Below, piece by piece: positions 22,701 to 35,912 of a DNA stretch of 64,000 bases (position 1 is its first letter; each line of letters begins with the position of its first letter). The position numbers and the translations under genes are program-made. Under the pieces are notes generated by a model. The model saw only the letters and a list, made by a program, of their open reading frames with translations, was not told the origin of the DNA and ran no database searches. The DNA is from Posidonia oceanica (Eukaryota; Streptophyta; Magnoliopsida; Alismatales; Posidoniaceae): NCBI GenBank assembly GCA_037176725.1, contig JAZBRS010000044.1, forward strand, positions 6,138,001 to 6,202,000, given 5' to 3'.

Positions 22701-24748
22701 GGCTTTTCCTTTTTACTTTTCGTTGCCTGTACTCTCCTCCCGAGGTCGCCGGACCTCTGCTTCTTCCCCGGCGACGTCGCCAGCGCACGCAGAACTCCGG
22801 TGTTGCCTTTTATCTTCAGCATGTTACTGTAGCTTTATTTTGTTTTTTTTGTTTTTATTTACATTAACATAAAGTACATTAGTTTCTGTTATTTACATAC
22901 CGGTCCTCCATTTAGCTATTTTACTATGCTTGTGTATAGTTTGTTTATTTATTTCTGTAATGAAATCATGTTAATATTACTGTGTGCCCCTTGAGTTTTC
23001 ATTTTCTTGCACTTAGGTCCACTGCCATGTTAAATACCAAGTGTTTATTTGGGCATTTTGCAGCCTAATCCCTGTGCTATCTATATCTGCAACTTGGTCC
23101 TTTTTATTTGATTTTTCATTTAATCCCTAAGCTAACTGCATGCAACATTAATAAAAAGTATCCCTTCTTTGTTTATTTACTGTCTGGTCCTTAGCATGCT
23201 GTGGTCTTCTGGCTTTTTGCATCCAACCCCTTGCATTTACTCACTCTTGCATTTAGGTCCTCCACAGTCTATTTTCATTTGTTTTTTCCCTTTTTATCAT
23301 ACAACATTGCATGATATCATCTTAGGTTTAGATTATTACATCTAGGTCCACACAGCATGCATCCTTATTCCCCTTTTCGCTTTAAAAATTGTAAAAGAGC
23401 CCCTGATCTTGGTTTATTTGCTTTTGGGCCCCTTTGAGCTTTGAATATGTGTGTTTCCTTTTTGCAAGAAAGCCCCCCCTGTTTTGTTGCACAGAGGTCC
23501 TCCCATTGTGTTTTACTTTCATGTGCTTTTCCCTTGGCCTTGCTTTCAAACCTAGAGCCTGTTTAGGTTGCACCCAAGTTTTCAAACACCACTGTGATTG
23601 TACATGCCTATTTTCTTCCTGGATTTGTTATTTGGCCCTGGTTTTCTTGGAATTTGCACATAGGTCCCTGGGACCACCTTTTTTGGTTTTTTTGTTGTTT
23701 CTTGGCTTTGTTCCTTCTGTCCGAGCTTTTCCGAGGTTGCAGGAGACTCCCCTGCGGGTTCTCTTTTGGGATTCATTCCCGTTTACTGGTTTTTTTGCAT
23801 TCAGGTCCCTAAAGTTTTCTGAAATTGCACTTAGGCCCCCCTTTTCTTGCATTTTGCACTCATCTGCCCTAATTAACCTTGCATTTAGTCCATGCATCCT
23901 TGCATTAGCACCCTCGCACACATTTGCACTCTTTTGCACGCATTTGGGGTTAATTTGCACATAAACCCTTGCACTCTTCCTATCTACACATAGGTCCTCC
24001 CCCTTTGCATTTTTGCATACATTGCACCCCTTTTTTTACTGCACTCAGTCTCGTAGGACACTTTTGAGCACGCTTAACTCCCATTTACATTGGAGGACCT
24101 GTTTTGCACACCCCTATGACCCATTTTTACACTTAGATCCCTTTTTCTCCCCTGTTCTGGCCCCTCTGCCTTGAAGCTGGGATATCTTCCGATCCGACTG
24201 TCAGATCTTCGCAGCTAAGTTACCTGGACGACCCTAGTGGAGCGCTCTTCAGCATGGACCAAGCATTTCTCAGATCAAGCCTCAGATCTCCAAGGTAAGT
24301 CCTCCTGAACCCTTGCACAGCATTCATTTGCACACCATTTGCATTTCATGCATTGTTTTCGCGTCTCGTTTTCCATGCATGTAGATTAGGGCCTCCCCCT
24401 TTGTCTAGCAACTCTATCTCCCCTCTTCGCGTACTCGCAAGTGTTTTGGGTTAAGTTTTCCCTCAGATTCGCTACTGATTGCGGTCTTCTTCCCCCTTTT
24501 CCACGATCTGATTGCACAGCGAGCTTTGGGCAGCGTGCGAGACACATCGTGGGATGGTTTAGTGGGAAACGGTCACAGAATAGTGGCGATCCTTCCACTT
24601 GCTTCCTCTCCCCTTCGCAGGTCTTCACACTTGCATTGTGTGGTTCTTCCGATGTCTTGTTCTTACACTCGCACCGCTTATCTCTCCTTTGCATCCGGGC
24701 TGGCAACCCTAACTGCTCGGTTGATGCCCGTCATGTCGTCTAATCTCC

Positions 24749-25250
24749 CCCTTTGCTTGTTATACCTCTGCATTGTGTGACTTTTCCGATGTTTTGCTTT
24801 TATGTTTGCATCGCTTGTTTTTCGCCCGGATTTGCTTTCGTCTTTGCTTGTCGTACCCCTGCATTGCGTGGCTTTTTCGATGTTTTGCTTTTACTTTTGC
24901 ATCACTTGTTTCCTCGCCCGGATTTGCTTTCGTCTTTGCTTGTCATACCCCTACATTGCGTGGCTTTTCCGATGTTTTGCTTTTACTTTTGCATCGCTTG
25001 TTTTCCGCCTGGATTTGCTTTCGTCTTTGCTTGTCGTACCCCTGCATTGCGTGGCTTTTCCGATGTTTTGCTTTTACTTTTGCATCGCTTGTTTTCTCAC
25101 CCAGATTTGCTTTCGTCTTTGCTTGTCGTACCCCTGCATTGCGTGGCTTTTCCGATGTTTTGCTTTTACTTCTGCATCGCTTGTTTTTCGCCCGGATTTG
25201 CTTCCGTCTCTGCTTGTCGTACCCCTACATTGCATGGCTTTTTCGATGTT
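24749..25250 (+). repeat. ~92-bp tandem repeat in 3' LTR
   Basis: Same unit as at 3105-3605, about five and a half copies, aligned at an offset of about 21644 with only scattered substitutions. Confidence 0.9.
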
Positions 25251-25905
25251 TGTTTTCCTTGTTCCTTGCACCGTTTCGCGTGCCTGCATTGTTTCTTACG
25301 CCGTTTTGCGCACATGCCTTATTTCTTGCATCGTTTCGTGTGCATGCTTTGTTTTCTCGCACCGTTTTGCACGTACGCTCTGTTTTGGCACCGTTTCGCT
25401 TGCCCGCTTTGTTTTCTCGCACTGTTTTGCGTGCTTGCTCTGTTTTGGCACCGTTTCGCATGCCCGTTTTGTTTTCTCGCACCATTTTGCATGCTTGCTC
25501 TATTTTGGCACTGTTTCGCGTGCCCGCTTTGTTTTCTCGCACCGTTTTGCGTGCTTGCTCTGTTTTGGCACCGTTTCACGTGCTCGCTTTGTTTTCTCGC
25601 ACCGTTTTGCATGCTTGCTCTGTTTTGGCACCGTTTCGCGTGCCTGCTTAGTTTTCTCGCACCGTTTTGCGTGCTTGCTCTGTTTTGGCATTGTTTCGTG
25701 TGCTGTTTTGTTTTCTTGCACCATTTTGCATACCGCTCTTGTTTCTTGCACTGTTTTTCGTGCCCGTTCTGCTTTCTTGCACCATTATGCGTGCCACTTC
25801 GTCTTTTGCACCGTTTTACGTGCCGATCTTGTTTTCTCGCACCATTTCGCGTGCCGTTTCCGTTTCTCGCATCGTTTTGCGTATTTTATGCCCTTTTCTC
25901 TTGCA
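25251..25905 (+). repeat. 30/60-bp tandem repeat in 3' LTR
   Basis: Same unit as at 3606-4130, about 130 bp longer. That equals about two extra 60-bp units and accounts for the length difference between the LTRs. Confidence 0.9.
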
Positions 25906-26515
25906 TGTCGCTCTGCATTCCATGGTTTTACCGCTACTTTGCTTTATCGCCTGCATTTGCATATAGGGCAGTGATGCTTACTGCCTGGAGTTCTCACGAA
26001 CCAGGATTTCGCTCGGTTCGGAACACAGACAGCGCTGCTGAGCACTTAGATTGCACGTTTAATTCCTTGCATCGCATTCCAACACTTAGAGCATACCCTT
26101 GAGCATCCACTTAGGCATTCACGGCATTTAGGCATTCAAAGCATGTATTTCCCTTCAAAAGCGAGCGTAAGCCTAGAAAGACCGCTTCTCGGGCGTGTCA
26201 GGGGTGCCTAACACCTTCCCCGTGCATAACAGGAGTCCTTACCCTTTCTCTGGCCCACAATGACCCTTTTGCCCTCGTCCTTGGTATGAGACATCCTCTT
26301 TGCATAGCATTTGCATTGAACTGCATCTTCTTGTGTGGTTTTGCATGTTCTTCATGCATCTCCCCGGTTTTCCTCGTCTCTCGATTGAATAGACTAGGTG
26401 GCGACTCCCCTTTTTCCTTTATCTTTCCCTCCTCTGCATCGCTCCATCCGTGAATACCTCTCTCTCTCTCGGGCCCTCTCCGGTCCGAATCCTCGAAGAG
26501 AAAGGCACGTTCACA

Positions 26516-27433
26516 CCCCCTGAGAAAGGAGAACCTCTTTTGGCCTAACAAAAAATTGCATTCACCAACAATGTCCATAGCAACATGCCACCATCTCCTG
26601 TATCTGTTGGAATACCTCCTTTCGCAACGCTCCTTCCAGATGTGCCAGCATATAAAACCCGGAAGAAGCCCAATCAAAGCATGCCCGTAAGAAGACATCC
26701 GACCAGAACCCTGCCAAGAAGAAATAGTATCCAAGACGTCCCCACAGACATCCATATGTTGCACACGGCTGAAGAACTCCCAGATATTTGATGCCAAATT
26801 GCCATGAAGAAGCAAATGGTTAAGGGGCTCTATCTGTGCATTGATACAACAATTGCATTTAGAAGCAAAAAGCACAGATCTAGATTGAACATTTTCATCA
26901 ACAGAAACTACATTCCAAGCTATCTTCCAAAGAAATAGAGACATCTTTGCTGGCAAAAAAGAAGACCAGATCCATCTCCACCTGTTATCATTCGAACTCC
27001 TGTTAGAAATAAGAGACCAAGCACTCTTAATGGAAAAAACACCATCAGTCGTAGGCATCCAAATAAGCTTATCATCAAATCCCTGTGAATTCACATGAAG
27101 CTTGTAAAACTGCTACCACAAACTGAGCACGTCATCCTCATTGCCCCCAATCTGATTTTCAAATAAATCTCTATGGTGATACACATCCCCAACATAGGCC
27201 CCCAAATCAGTATACGTGAAATGCTCAAAAACGTTAAAAATAATCCCATCTTCATGCCATTTATCCATCCTAAACAATGCATTCCCCTTATCAATCAACC
27301 ACCGAGAATTTGAAATAACCATAGGCATAACTTCCATCAAAGATTTCCAACGAGGTGAAGCATAAGTTGGACAAGAAACATTCCATCCAACCAACAAAAC
27401 CTTATACTTGGTTGCACAATAAATACTCCACAA
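26516..27433 (-). pseudogene. LINE-A ORF2, zf-RVT-like C-terminal region, cut by element 1
   Basis: Downstream of RT, in two frames (27433-27113 and 27094-26516). The second has the plant zf-RVT look: DKLIWMPTTDGVFSIKSAW, FLWKIAWN, then CNCCINAQIEPLNHLLLHG, a C-x-C-C...H arrangement. Its frame runs to about 26516 and then enters LTR sequence, which fixes the insertion point. The RNase H that normally follows is absent here. Confidence 0.83.
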
Positions 27434-27454
27434 AGATTCTTTTTACAGCAGCTT

Positions 27455-28898
27455 CTAGCAGGCCTTAATCCTGAATAGATATTGCATATCAACAAACCGT
27501 CGAATGCCCAACCCCATATCATGCAAAGGCCTAGTACAAACATCCCAGTGCACCCAATGGAATTTCTTCTTGCTTTCCACGTATCCCCACAAAAAATCTC
27601 TCGAAAGTCGGACTATATCATGAATAATATGCACAGGAACCTTCAAAACAGTCAATATGTGCAAGGGAATAGAACAAAGAACATTCTTAATCAAAGTGAG
27701 ATGACCTGCCATACTCAGGAATTCATAACACCAACCCTCTATACGTTTCCTGATTTTCTCCAATAAAGGATGTATAAAACACCCTTTAAATCTCCCAAGA
27801 GCAATAGGAGCCCCCAAGTAATACAGAGGCCAAGAACCTTGAGGAAAGCCAGTATGATATTCAATAATATCATTTCTTCTCATAGAGTGCCACCAAAAAT
27901 AATTGCATTTACTCCTACCTAAGCGTTGACCAGAATATAGTTCATACCTTGCAATAAAGCCCATGAGATTGGAGATTGAAATACTATCAGCTCTACAGAA
28001 CAATAAAGCATCATCAGCAAAGAACAAATGAGAATGACTGATTCCTTTCCTAGACGTAGCATATCTGTTGCACAACCCTCTCTGAACCAACGAACTGACA
28101 CCCCTATTGAAAACTTCCTGAGCCAAAATAAACAAGGAGGGAGATAGAGGATTACCTTGCTTCAGACCCCTCGAAGCCTTAAAGAACTCCACTTGTTTCC
28201 CATTAATAATAATAGAAAACCAATTATTGTCCAGAGATCTTCGAACAAGGTCAATAAACCTCTCAGAAAACCCGAAACGCCTAAGCACATGAAATAGACA
28301 TTGCCATTCCATCCTATCATAGGCCTTAAGCATGTCCAACTTGAAGACCACGTTACCCCTTCTGCATCTCTTATCAATATCCCCAATCAACTCCTGAGCC
28401 AACTGAATATGATCATAAATGTCCCTTCCTTTAACAAAACCTGGCTGCTCATTACTGATTAACTTTGGAAGCCAAGAAACAAGCCTATTATTCAAGATCT
28501 TAGAACAAAGTTTGGAAGGTACATTCCCCACACTGATAAGTCTGAATTGCGCAAAACTAATAGGCCTATCAACTTTTGGAATTAGACAGATCATAGAAGC
28601 AGGGATACTTCTATGCATTTTGCCACCAACATAGAAAAGCTTTATCAAGGCAAATAAGTCATCCTTAATAACATCCCAAGTAGCCAAATAAAAAGACAAA
28701 GAAAACCCATCAGGACCTACAGCCGCCCCCCACAGGCATAGACTAAAGAGTAGCATAAATTTCCTCCATATCTGGCAAAGCAGTAATATACAAACAATCC
28801 TCCTCAGAGATTAAGGAAGGAATACAATCCAGGAGAGATTCATCCAACGAGCAACCATTAGAGGTGAAAAGATCTTTGAAAAATTCAATGGCCACATC
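27455..28898 (-). pseudogene. LINE-A ORF2, reverse transcriptase domain
   Basis: Copies LINE RNA at the nicked target. One extra base in a C-run on the plus strand near 28722-28735 puts RT in a different frame from endonuclease. Open frame 28756-27455, 433 codons. Visible: GPDGFSLSFY, SIPASMICLIPK, NEQPGFVKGRDIYDHI, FKLDMLKAYDRMEW (first catalytic Asp), GLKQGNPLSPSLFIL and the catalytic FADD in HLFFADDALLF (about 28020). Catalytic residues are intact although the protein is not continuous. The frame breaks again at 27455. Confidence 0.9.
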
Positions 28899-30080
28899 CT
28901 ATATCTGCTTAGCATCCTGAACCCAGACGTCTCTACTATCTTTAATAGCATGAATAGATGACCGACAATGCCGCTGTTTGACAATATGATGGAAAAAAGT
29001 AGTATTATTGTCACCCTCCTTCAACCAATGACAACGAGCCTTCTGTAACCAAAACTTCTCTTCCCGTAGAAGAGCTAAGTCCAAGTCCTGCTGAGCAGAA
29101 CTAACCTGTTGCAAATGCTCAGTACAGAAATTTTCATTCAGAGTCCTTTGAACATTAGCTAACCTTTCCTTAGCCTTCTTGACATTATCATAAATATTAC
29201 CAAAATGCTCTTTGTTCCAGATCTTCAAAGTCTTCTTCAAACGAGTTAATTTGAGAAACCAACGCAACGACATGTCACCATTGTCAGCCACTGGAGAGAC
29301 CCAAGATTGCTTAATTACCTGTAAACAAGTTGCATCATCAAGCCAAACATCCAGAATCTTGAAAGGGGTAGGACCAAAGTCATGAGGTTTTGCAACATCC
29401 ACCAAAATAGGAGCATGATCTGAGTGGGATCTAGGAAGATTTGTAACATTAACCTGCAAAGACTGACAATGCAAGTTAACCAGACATCTGTCTAATCTGG
29501 CCATAATGCTGTCCTCACCTATCTGATTATTGCACCAAGTAAACTGAGAACCTGTATAACCAGCATCATCAAGCATGCACGAGGATAAACAATCCCTGAA
29601 TTCATTTAAATAAATCTGCCTTGGAAAACTCCCACCCTTCTTTTCAGAACAAGACAAAACAGAGTTAAAGTCACCAACAACAAACCAAGGCCACTGAAAA
29701 TCCATCTCTGCTAGTGAAAATAAATGCTCCCAAAGACCCCTACGCTTCACCCCATCACAACTAGCATAGATAATAGTGATATAAACCATAGAACCAATAT
29801 CACTATCAAAAATAGAAACAGTTAAAGCCTGATCAAACACATTCACAACCGCCATTTGATTCGAAGCTTTACCAAACACCCATATTTTAGCAAGACCGGC
29901 ATTTTTAGCATAAAACTTATCAAAACCCATCTCCCTCATGATATCTTCACTCTAACTAACATCAACGATAGGTTCAAGAACAACAATCATATAAGGCTTA
30001 TGAACATTAACAAGATATTTCAACCTCCTAACCGTAGGCCGATTAGCCACTCCACTAGCATTCCATATGATCTTCCTCAT
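28899..30080 (-). pseudogene. LINE-A ORF2, endonuclease domain
   Basis: APE-type endonuclease that nicks target DNA. ATG at 30080, overlapping ORF1 by 26 bp. A TAG lies at 29954-29952. Motifs: WPWFVVGDFNSVLS (about 29690), ARLDRCLVN and SHSDHAPILVD (about 29410), i.e. the catalytic GDFN, R-L-D and SDH signatures. A helical linker with HFGNIYDNVKKAKERL and the WLKEGDNNTTFFH motif follows. The open frame ends at 28899, but the same frame remains meaningful to about 28745. Confidence 0.87.
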
Positions 30081-31523
30081 TTGATAAAATAGAAAAGGAA
30101 TTATGAGCACTAGGAAGAGACTTACTACGAGTAACCGCTCTAGTGGAACCCTTCAAGTTAGAAGAATGAGATTTATGACCTAGTGCACTTTTCTTTGGTC
30201 TACCTCGACACCGTTTGACTTCCCCAACGGCCTTTGATTCACTGACTGAGCATCCAATATCCACCGGCACGGTGCCCTCCACAGCTATGTTCTTCTCACT
30301 GTCTACCATAACCACATTGGAACGACCACCATTCAGACCACCTCCCTCATCACCGGAAACAACCTTCGTTGAACTCTCCGACATCTCACCCACTTCCAAC
30401 AGCTGGACGCCACCATATTGACTCTGGCACCCTCGGTCTGCATCTCCACCTCATTTTGATCATAGCTATCGACACCGTCATCTTCTACATGAAACACCTT
30501 ACACAACATATCCCTCACCTCTGGATCATCATCCCAAGAGAACACTTGTTTATCAGCAACAATAAGATCCTTTTTTAGAGATTCAAACACCTTAGCAATA
30601 GGAACATCAACATGATTTGAAATTGTCAACACATCATCGAGCTTCAGAATTCTACCTGTGGCCTTCCAAACCTTCTTTTTATTCCCATTTCCATGTGCAA
30701 ACCGAACATTACCCGGATTCACTTGCACACGGATATCATGAGCATTTTCCTCCATATGAGCATTTGAAGTATTCTTCTTCTCTGGATTCCTACCACAAGC
30801 ACTCTCCACATGACCTCTCTTCCGGCATAATCTGCAAAACAAGGGTTGATTCTCAAACTTCACCAGCTGAAACTCTCCCTCAGCTTCCGTTCCCACATAC
30901 ACCACAGTTGGATACTCTCTAGTAAAGTCAAGCTCTACACAGAACTGAGCACACACCACCGTCGACTGAGAAGATGTAGAAGTAGCAATACACAACAATG
31001 GACCGAAGATCTTTGCAACAGATTTAATGAAGCCGGATTTGTAATAACATTGAGGTAATGAAGGTAGGGCAACCCACACTGGTGCAATATTATTCTCAGA
31101 CCCCGGCCTAAACCATGGTGTCCATCTGAACACCTTCAACATCTGACCATTCAAAACCCATTTATCTCTAGTGTAAATCTTCAAAAAATCAGATTCCGAA
31201 GCAAATTTCACAAGAAGATGTCTCCAATCAATCACATTGATATCAACCGCTCCTTTGACTCCCCAGTTTGAGAGAGCCCTTTGTATCTCAGAAGATGGAA
31301 GATGAGCAGAAAGAAACTTAAATATCAAGGCCGTCTTGTATGGCAGTGACAACTTTGCAACCTCCACCATAGATAAAATTATCGCCGATCTTCCAAACTT
31401 CGTAGAAGGCTCTCGAACTGGGAAATCATCAACCACCGTAGCCCCACAAAGATTATCTGCAAAAGACCTACCCCCCACATGACTGGAACCACCGCCGCCA
31501 TCACACAAAAAAGAAGAACCCAT
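30055..31523 (-). pseudogene. LINE-A ORF1: DUF4283-like and CCHC zinc knuckle
   Basis: RNA-binding ORF1 protein of plant L1 elements. The chosen start is the ATG at 31523 (MGSSFLCDGG); the frame is open further upstream, but that part reads as 5' untranslated sequence. A DUF4283-like domain spans about residues 40-190 (KFGRSAIILSMVEVAKLSLP; DKWVLNGQMLKVFRW; WVALPSLP). The knuckle CRLCRKRGHVESAC lies near 30840. Near 30415 the frame shifts, and the C-terminal part continues in another frame to TAG at 30055, with an AT-hook-like KRCRGRPKKS. The C-terminal end overlaps the ORF2 start at 30080, a common plant L1 arrangement. A single indel explains the break. Confidence 0.83.
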
Positions 31524-32131
31524 TACGTAACAAAGAACCCAACAACTGCACCATCGAACCCTAGAATCCAAAGATGGAAGCACCACAGAAAAGCCACCGA
31601 GGGGAGGCCCCGAACAACCAGAGAACGACAAAGCCGACCTCCAAAGCCAGACGGCAAAGATCAAGAGAAAAACCAGATGCCTGAACCTTAATCAGGAGGA
31701 AGAAAACAATGCAGAATCCACCAAAACCCTAGCGTCCTGAGGTTGAAGAACCACAGGAACCATCGGGGAGAGACCCCGAGCACCCAGAGTCCGAGCACAA
31801 CAGATCACCAAAGCCAGATGGCGAAAACCAAGAAGAAAGGGTACAGAAACCCTAGACGCGAGGAAGACGAAGGAAGAAAATATTACCCTTCCAACGAGAA
31901 AATTAGAGCACTGTTCATGGAGCCCACCGATATTATACTCCCACCCGCAAACAACCTCTGGAGGGAACGCCGGAAGACACCAGAGAACCAACTGCCTCTC
32001 CAGCCCTAGCCCACCAAGAAATCGCCGGACCTCCAAGAAGTTGAGAGAGAAGCCTCCAATCCTCTTACTCCAGCTCTATCGCAATTCATAAAATTATGGA
32101 AGCCTTCCCCTTATCAGAGCCCCCAATTACG
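31524..32131 (-). other. 5' untranslated region of LINE-A
   Basis: About 600 bp between the array junction and the ORF1 start. G+C is higher than in the array. On the minus strand it contains two similar stretches, complementary to about 31540-31700 and 31740-31880 (on the plus strand, words such as GAGGCCCCGAACAACCAGAG and GAGACCCCGAGCACCCAGAG). This suggests duplicated promoter-like segments. Not proven. Confidence 0.55.
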
Positions 32132-32283
32132 TTTTTGACATTAACAAGCAACGATTTTTCTATTTTGCGTCGTTATATACCAACAATTCATCTCCACTTC
32201 ATTTTTACACAATTTTAAAGATTTCTACGAAAATTAAAAAAGTTTTCGAGATTTCTTCCATTTTATCGAATAACAATAAGATT
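32132..32283. repeat. End of a 540-bp subunit, left edge of array
   Basis: TTTTTGACATTAACAAGCAA through TTATCGAATAACAATAAG. It matches the last part of the third subunit in other units (e.g. 35767-35912), cut on its left by LINE-A. Confidence 0.85.
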
Positions 32284-35200
32284 ATGGCAACACTAGGAGG
32301 CGGGATGCACCGGTGCACTTCACTGGCGAACTTTCTAGGCGATTCTGGTACCCAAGGGAAGCCAGGGGCGCCCAGGAGGTGCCCATAATGTTTGGGTTGG
32401 GCCTAATTTTGGAGATAACCGATCTATTAGAGGTTGCTCTTTTGTTGTTGAAGTTTAGAATCTGATTTTTGATTTTATGGTGAGTTTTGTAGAAATAAAA
32501 TGAATCTGTGTCCTTTCAGAGATTAGAATTTTATAAACACATTAGGGCAAGATGAGAATCAAGCCAATCATTAGGGATGAGTTAGGGATTGCATAAAATG
32601 GAATAGCAAGACCCCACTTGAGCTTGGGTTGGAAACTAAAAGACAAAATTACCTAGAAATGCAAAGGTTTTCCCTAATTGGTCTAGATGGACATTAGGGA
32701 ACATAATAATTTAGGAATGCATCTTGGCACCAGAACTTAGTGTTCTAGGTGCAGTTGGTGTGGGTGTGTGGTCTTGTAAGTACATTGGGACTTCGGGACC
32801 AGTGCTTTGCTGCTGTGTCGTGCCGGATGGGTAAATGATAAACCTAGAAGGTGCTTTTGTTCCTTGTTGTGTGGTGTTTTGCAATGTGGTTCTGAGCTCG
32901 ACAGTGGAGCTGTCGAGGCTGTGTTTTGAGCTGTGATTTCAGCTTGTGGTTTTGTGCTGTGCTTGCTATAGTGTTTTGAGGTATTTTGAGTTGTCATTTA
33001 AAGATTTCGAAATGGTTTTCGAAAAGATTTTTGAAAGAAAATGTAGAGGTTTGGCAAAGGTTTTTGAAAGAGTATTCCGGTGTTCTCTATGTGTGGTGGA
33101 CCAAGATACTGGAGGGACGTGTCGACGGCATCAGGGGATGTGACGACATTCCTGGTAAGGCTTGCCGCATTGCCTAGGTTAAGGTCTTGAGACCAAGAGG
33201 CTGAGGTAAGTGTTCGTTGGATCTTGGAGGTATGATACACCTTGGTTGTCGTTCACGAGGCCGAGGATGAGGTCCGCGGGCTGGAGGTACCCACTAGACT
33301 TGGAGGTATGACACTCCGCAAGTTCTAAGGGCAGAGGACCCACGATACTGACTATACATAGTGTATCGTGGCAGCAGACATACGGGGTAAGAGACCTCTG
33401 AGTAGCTAGACGTGATACTCTAGTTATTACGGGTACCGAGACTGCTTGGTGTGGACTGAGCCTGGGGGTGAGGAGCCCCAGGGGTTTGGAGCACTGAGTT
33501 AGGGCGCTTAGAGGGCATACCCTGTGGTGTCCTGTAGAGAGACAGGACCTATTGAGGCTTGTTGGCCGGGACAGTTCACTCACCCATAGGGTGGTCGACC
33601 GTAACAGTGCAGGGACATCGTGGTAGCGCCTCGGTGGACTGCTTGTGGCTAGGTGTCTCGCTTGGGCTCGAGTGACGACACTTTGTTTGCTTGTGTGTGG
33701 TTAGCTATGCTTGTGGCCGCGCCTATGGGGCATAGGTCTTATGCTAATGAGGCACATTGGTTTGGCTGAGCAGTGTCTCAACGCTAGCTTCGTGTTTTGG
33801 TGTTTGTTGTGTTGTGTGTGTGTGTGTTGAATGCTATTGAGGGTATTCAGACACGGTTGGTTGTCTAGTCCGCACCATGAGTGTGATGGACCATACCGTG
33901 TGTTTTGAGGCTTGATTTGGCTAGTGTGGTCATTTCAAGTGTGCATAAAGATTTTGAAAAGAGCCTGCATATGGTTTTGAATTGAAAAGAGAAAAGATGA
34001 TTTCAAATGCTTATTTTTAGTGGTTTGCTTTGTAGGCAATGAGGTACGCCCTGTAGTGGCATCCAAAAGTGATGCCTGTGTTTGTTGCTTGTTGCGTTGT
34101 TACGCCTGTTTCCTCGACGTTGTTTGTCGAGCTGTTTGTGTGCGTAGGTGGGGTGTGTGCGGTGTGACCTATTGAGTGGTTGCTCACGTGTGTTTTGCGT
34201 TTGTTTTTGGCAGGTGCAAGATAGGAGAGAAAGTTGCTAGTGCATATAGAAGATGAGTCACACTGCCACACATCAAGGGTTCTGGGTAAGTGAGTTGTTT
34301 AAGTTTATTTTATTTCTACTTTATAGTGTTTGTGAGAATTTAGTTCTGCAGTTCATGAACGCTAATAAGTTTTTAAAAAAAAAAAACAAATGTTAGCTAG
34401 GTTGAGAGGTAACGACATTGGGGACGTTAGATAGACGGTTTTCGATTATACAAAAAAGTTTGACCTTTTTTTAAGGTAGAGTTTTATTAAACATTTACGT
34501 GTCATTTTTAATAGATGAATTTTTTCATAAGTGTATCATATTTTCCACCTCTATATTGCTATTATCGATATTTTGTTGAATTCGATACACTTTTGTCAGC
34601 TTATACTCAATTTGTAAAGGCTTACTGCTTTTCGAACTTTAAAAAAGTTGACTTTTTTATTTTTGAATTCTCCATTTACTTTTTTGACATTAAGAAACAA
34701 CGATTTATCTATTTTGCAATGTTATGTACCAACAACACTTCTCTACTTCATTTTTACACAATTTTGAAGATTTCTACGAAAATAACAAAAGTTTTCGAGA
34801 TTTTTCCCATTTTATCGATTAACAATAAGTGTTTGTATATTTTTTTTTTGTAATATTTTAAAATATCATTGGTTTCCTTAATTGATTGTTATTTTTGTAT
34901 GTTTTGACCTACAATCTCAATAGATCATATTTTGGTAACTTTTATTGTCATTCTGATTAAATTCAAGAGGATAAACCGGTTGAGATGGAAGAGATAGTTT
35001 GACTTTTTGTTAAGTTAGAGTTTTATTAAATATTTTTTTATAATTTCTAGAATAAGTATTTTTTTGATAGTGCATCGTAATTTCCATCTATAAATATCAA
35101 TCATCGGTATTTCCTCGAATTTGATACACTTCTGACAAATTATATTCAATTTTTAAAGACACATTGCTTTAGAAGATTTAAAAAAGTTTGACTTTTTTTT

Positions 35201-35912
35201 ATTTTCAAGTTCTCTTACTTGTTTTTCGACAATTACATACAACGATTTATCTATTTTGCGTTATTATATACCAACTACACATCTCTACATGAGTTTTACA
35301 TAATTTATAAGATGTCTACGAAAATTACAAAATCTTTTGTGATTTCTTCCATTTTATCGAAAAGCAGTAGGTGTCAGTTAACAGTTTTTTGTTACTTTTC
35401 AAAAGATATATTGTTTTCATATTTGATTGTTGTTTCTAATACATTACGACCTACATTATCTGTGAATCATGTTTTGGTGACATTCGATGTCATTCAAACA
35501 AAATACTAGATGATAGATGATTTTCGAGTTGACAAAAAAGTTTGACTTTTTATTAAGATTGAGTTTTATTAAACATTTACGTGTCATGTATATTAGATGA
35601 ATTTTTTCATAGGTGTATCACATTTTCCACCTCTATATTTCTATTATCGATATTTCCTTGAAGTTGATACACTTTTGTCAGCTCATACTCAATTTCTAAA
35701 GGCTTACTACTTTTCGAACATTAAAAAAGTTTGACTTTTTTATTTTTGAATTCTCCAATTGCTTTCTTGACATTAACAAACAACGATTTTCCTATTTTGC
35801 CTTGTTTTATACCAACAACACTTCTCTACTTTATTTTTACACAATTTTGAAGATTTCTACGAAAATAACAAAAGTTTTCGAGATTTCTTCCATTTTATTG
35901 ATTAACAATAAG
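32284..35912. repeat. Array unit 1
   Basis: Cassette about 32284-34435, then subunits starting near 34436, 34985 and 35516. GTTTGAC landmarks at 34458, 34998 and 35539 give a 540-bp period. A perfect inverted repeat CTCGACAG-n5-CTGTCGAG lies near 32898, and CTCGACGTTGTTTGTCGAG near 34112. Confidence 0.88.

Larger units (their letters stand above)
1..26515 (+). mobile_element. Ogre/Tat-lineage Ty3/gypsy retrotransposon (element 1), 5' end off window
   Basis: Seen: two near-identical direct repeats (1-4738 and 21648-26515) flank, in order, a primer binding site, gag, protease, RT, RNase H, a second RNase H, integrase, a long 3' region and a purine tract. That is the order of a Ty3/gypsy LTR element. 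The second, archaeal-type RNase H, a G-patch-like motif after protease, an extra PMD ORF after pol, LTRs above 6 kb and a tRNA-Arg-like primer site are traits of the Tat lineage, especially Ogre. The coding part has at least 13 in-frame stops and several frameshifts, so this copy cannot make its own proteins. It inserted into LINE-A: the LINE reading frame stops exactly at 26515/26516. The target-site duplication cannot be checked because the left flank lies outside the window. Allowing for about 1.87 kb missing from the 5' LTR, the full element would be about 28.4 kb. Confidence 0.92.
19783..26515 (+). repeat. 3' LTR of element 1 (complete, 6733 bp)
   Basis: Opens with TGTAGACACCCC and ends CACGTTCACA. 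Parts in order: C/A-rich (19783-20160), pyrimidine-rich (20160-20460), a strikingly A-rich stretch with scattered AACCCTAA-like words (20460-21240), T-rich (21240-21360), C-rich with proline-codon-like composition (21360-22800), T-rich (22810-24300), tandem repeats (24749-25905) and a U5-like end. From 21648 on it matches the 5' LTR. TGGCGACTCC, a partial copy of the primer-site sequence, sits 117 bp before its end (about 26399). LTRs of this size are typical of Ogre and rare elsewhere. Confidence 0.93.
26516..32131 (-). mobile_element. LINE-A (L1-type non-LTR retrotransposon), 3' part displaced by element 1
   Basis: On the minus strand, from right to left: a 5' untranslated part, ORF1 (31523-30055), endonuclease, reverse transcriptase and zf-RVT-like region, then abrupt replacement by the LTR of element 1 at 26515. 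The missing RNase H and poly(A) end should lie left of element 1, outside the window. The right end falls within CCAATTAC, which also belongs to the satellite subunit there, so the LINE inserted in the array. Both ORFs are damaged. Confidence 0.9.

Noticed and set aside
34515..34853. Hydrophobic AT-rich frames in the 540-bp subunits (also 44387-44629 and 47844-48209)
   Set aside because: Phe/Ile/Tyr-rich translations are expected from AT-rich satellite DNA. Starts and stops differ between subunits.
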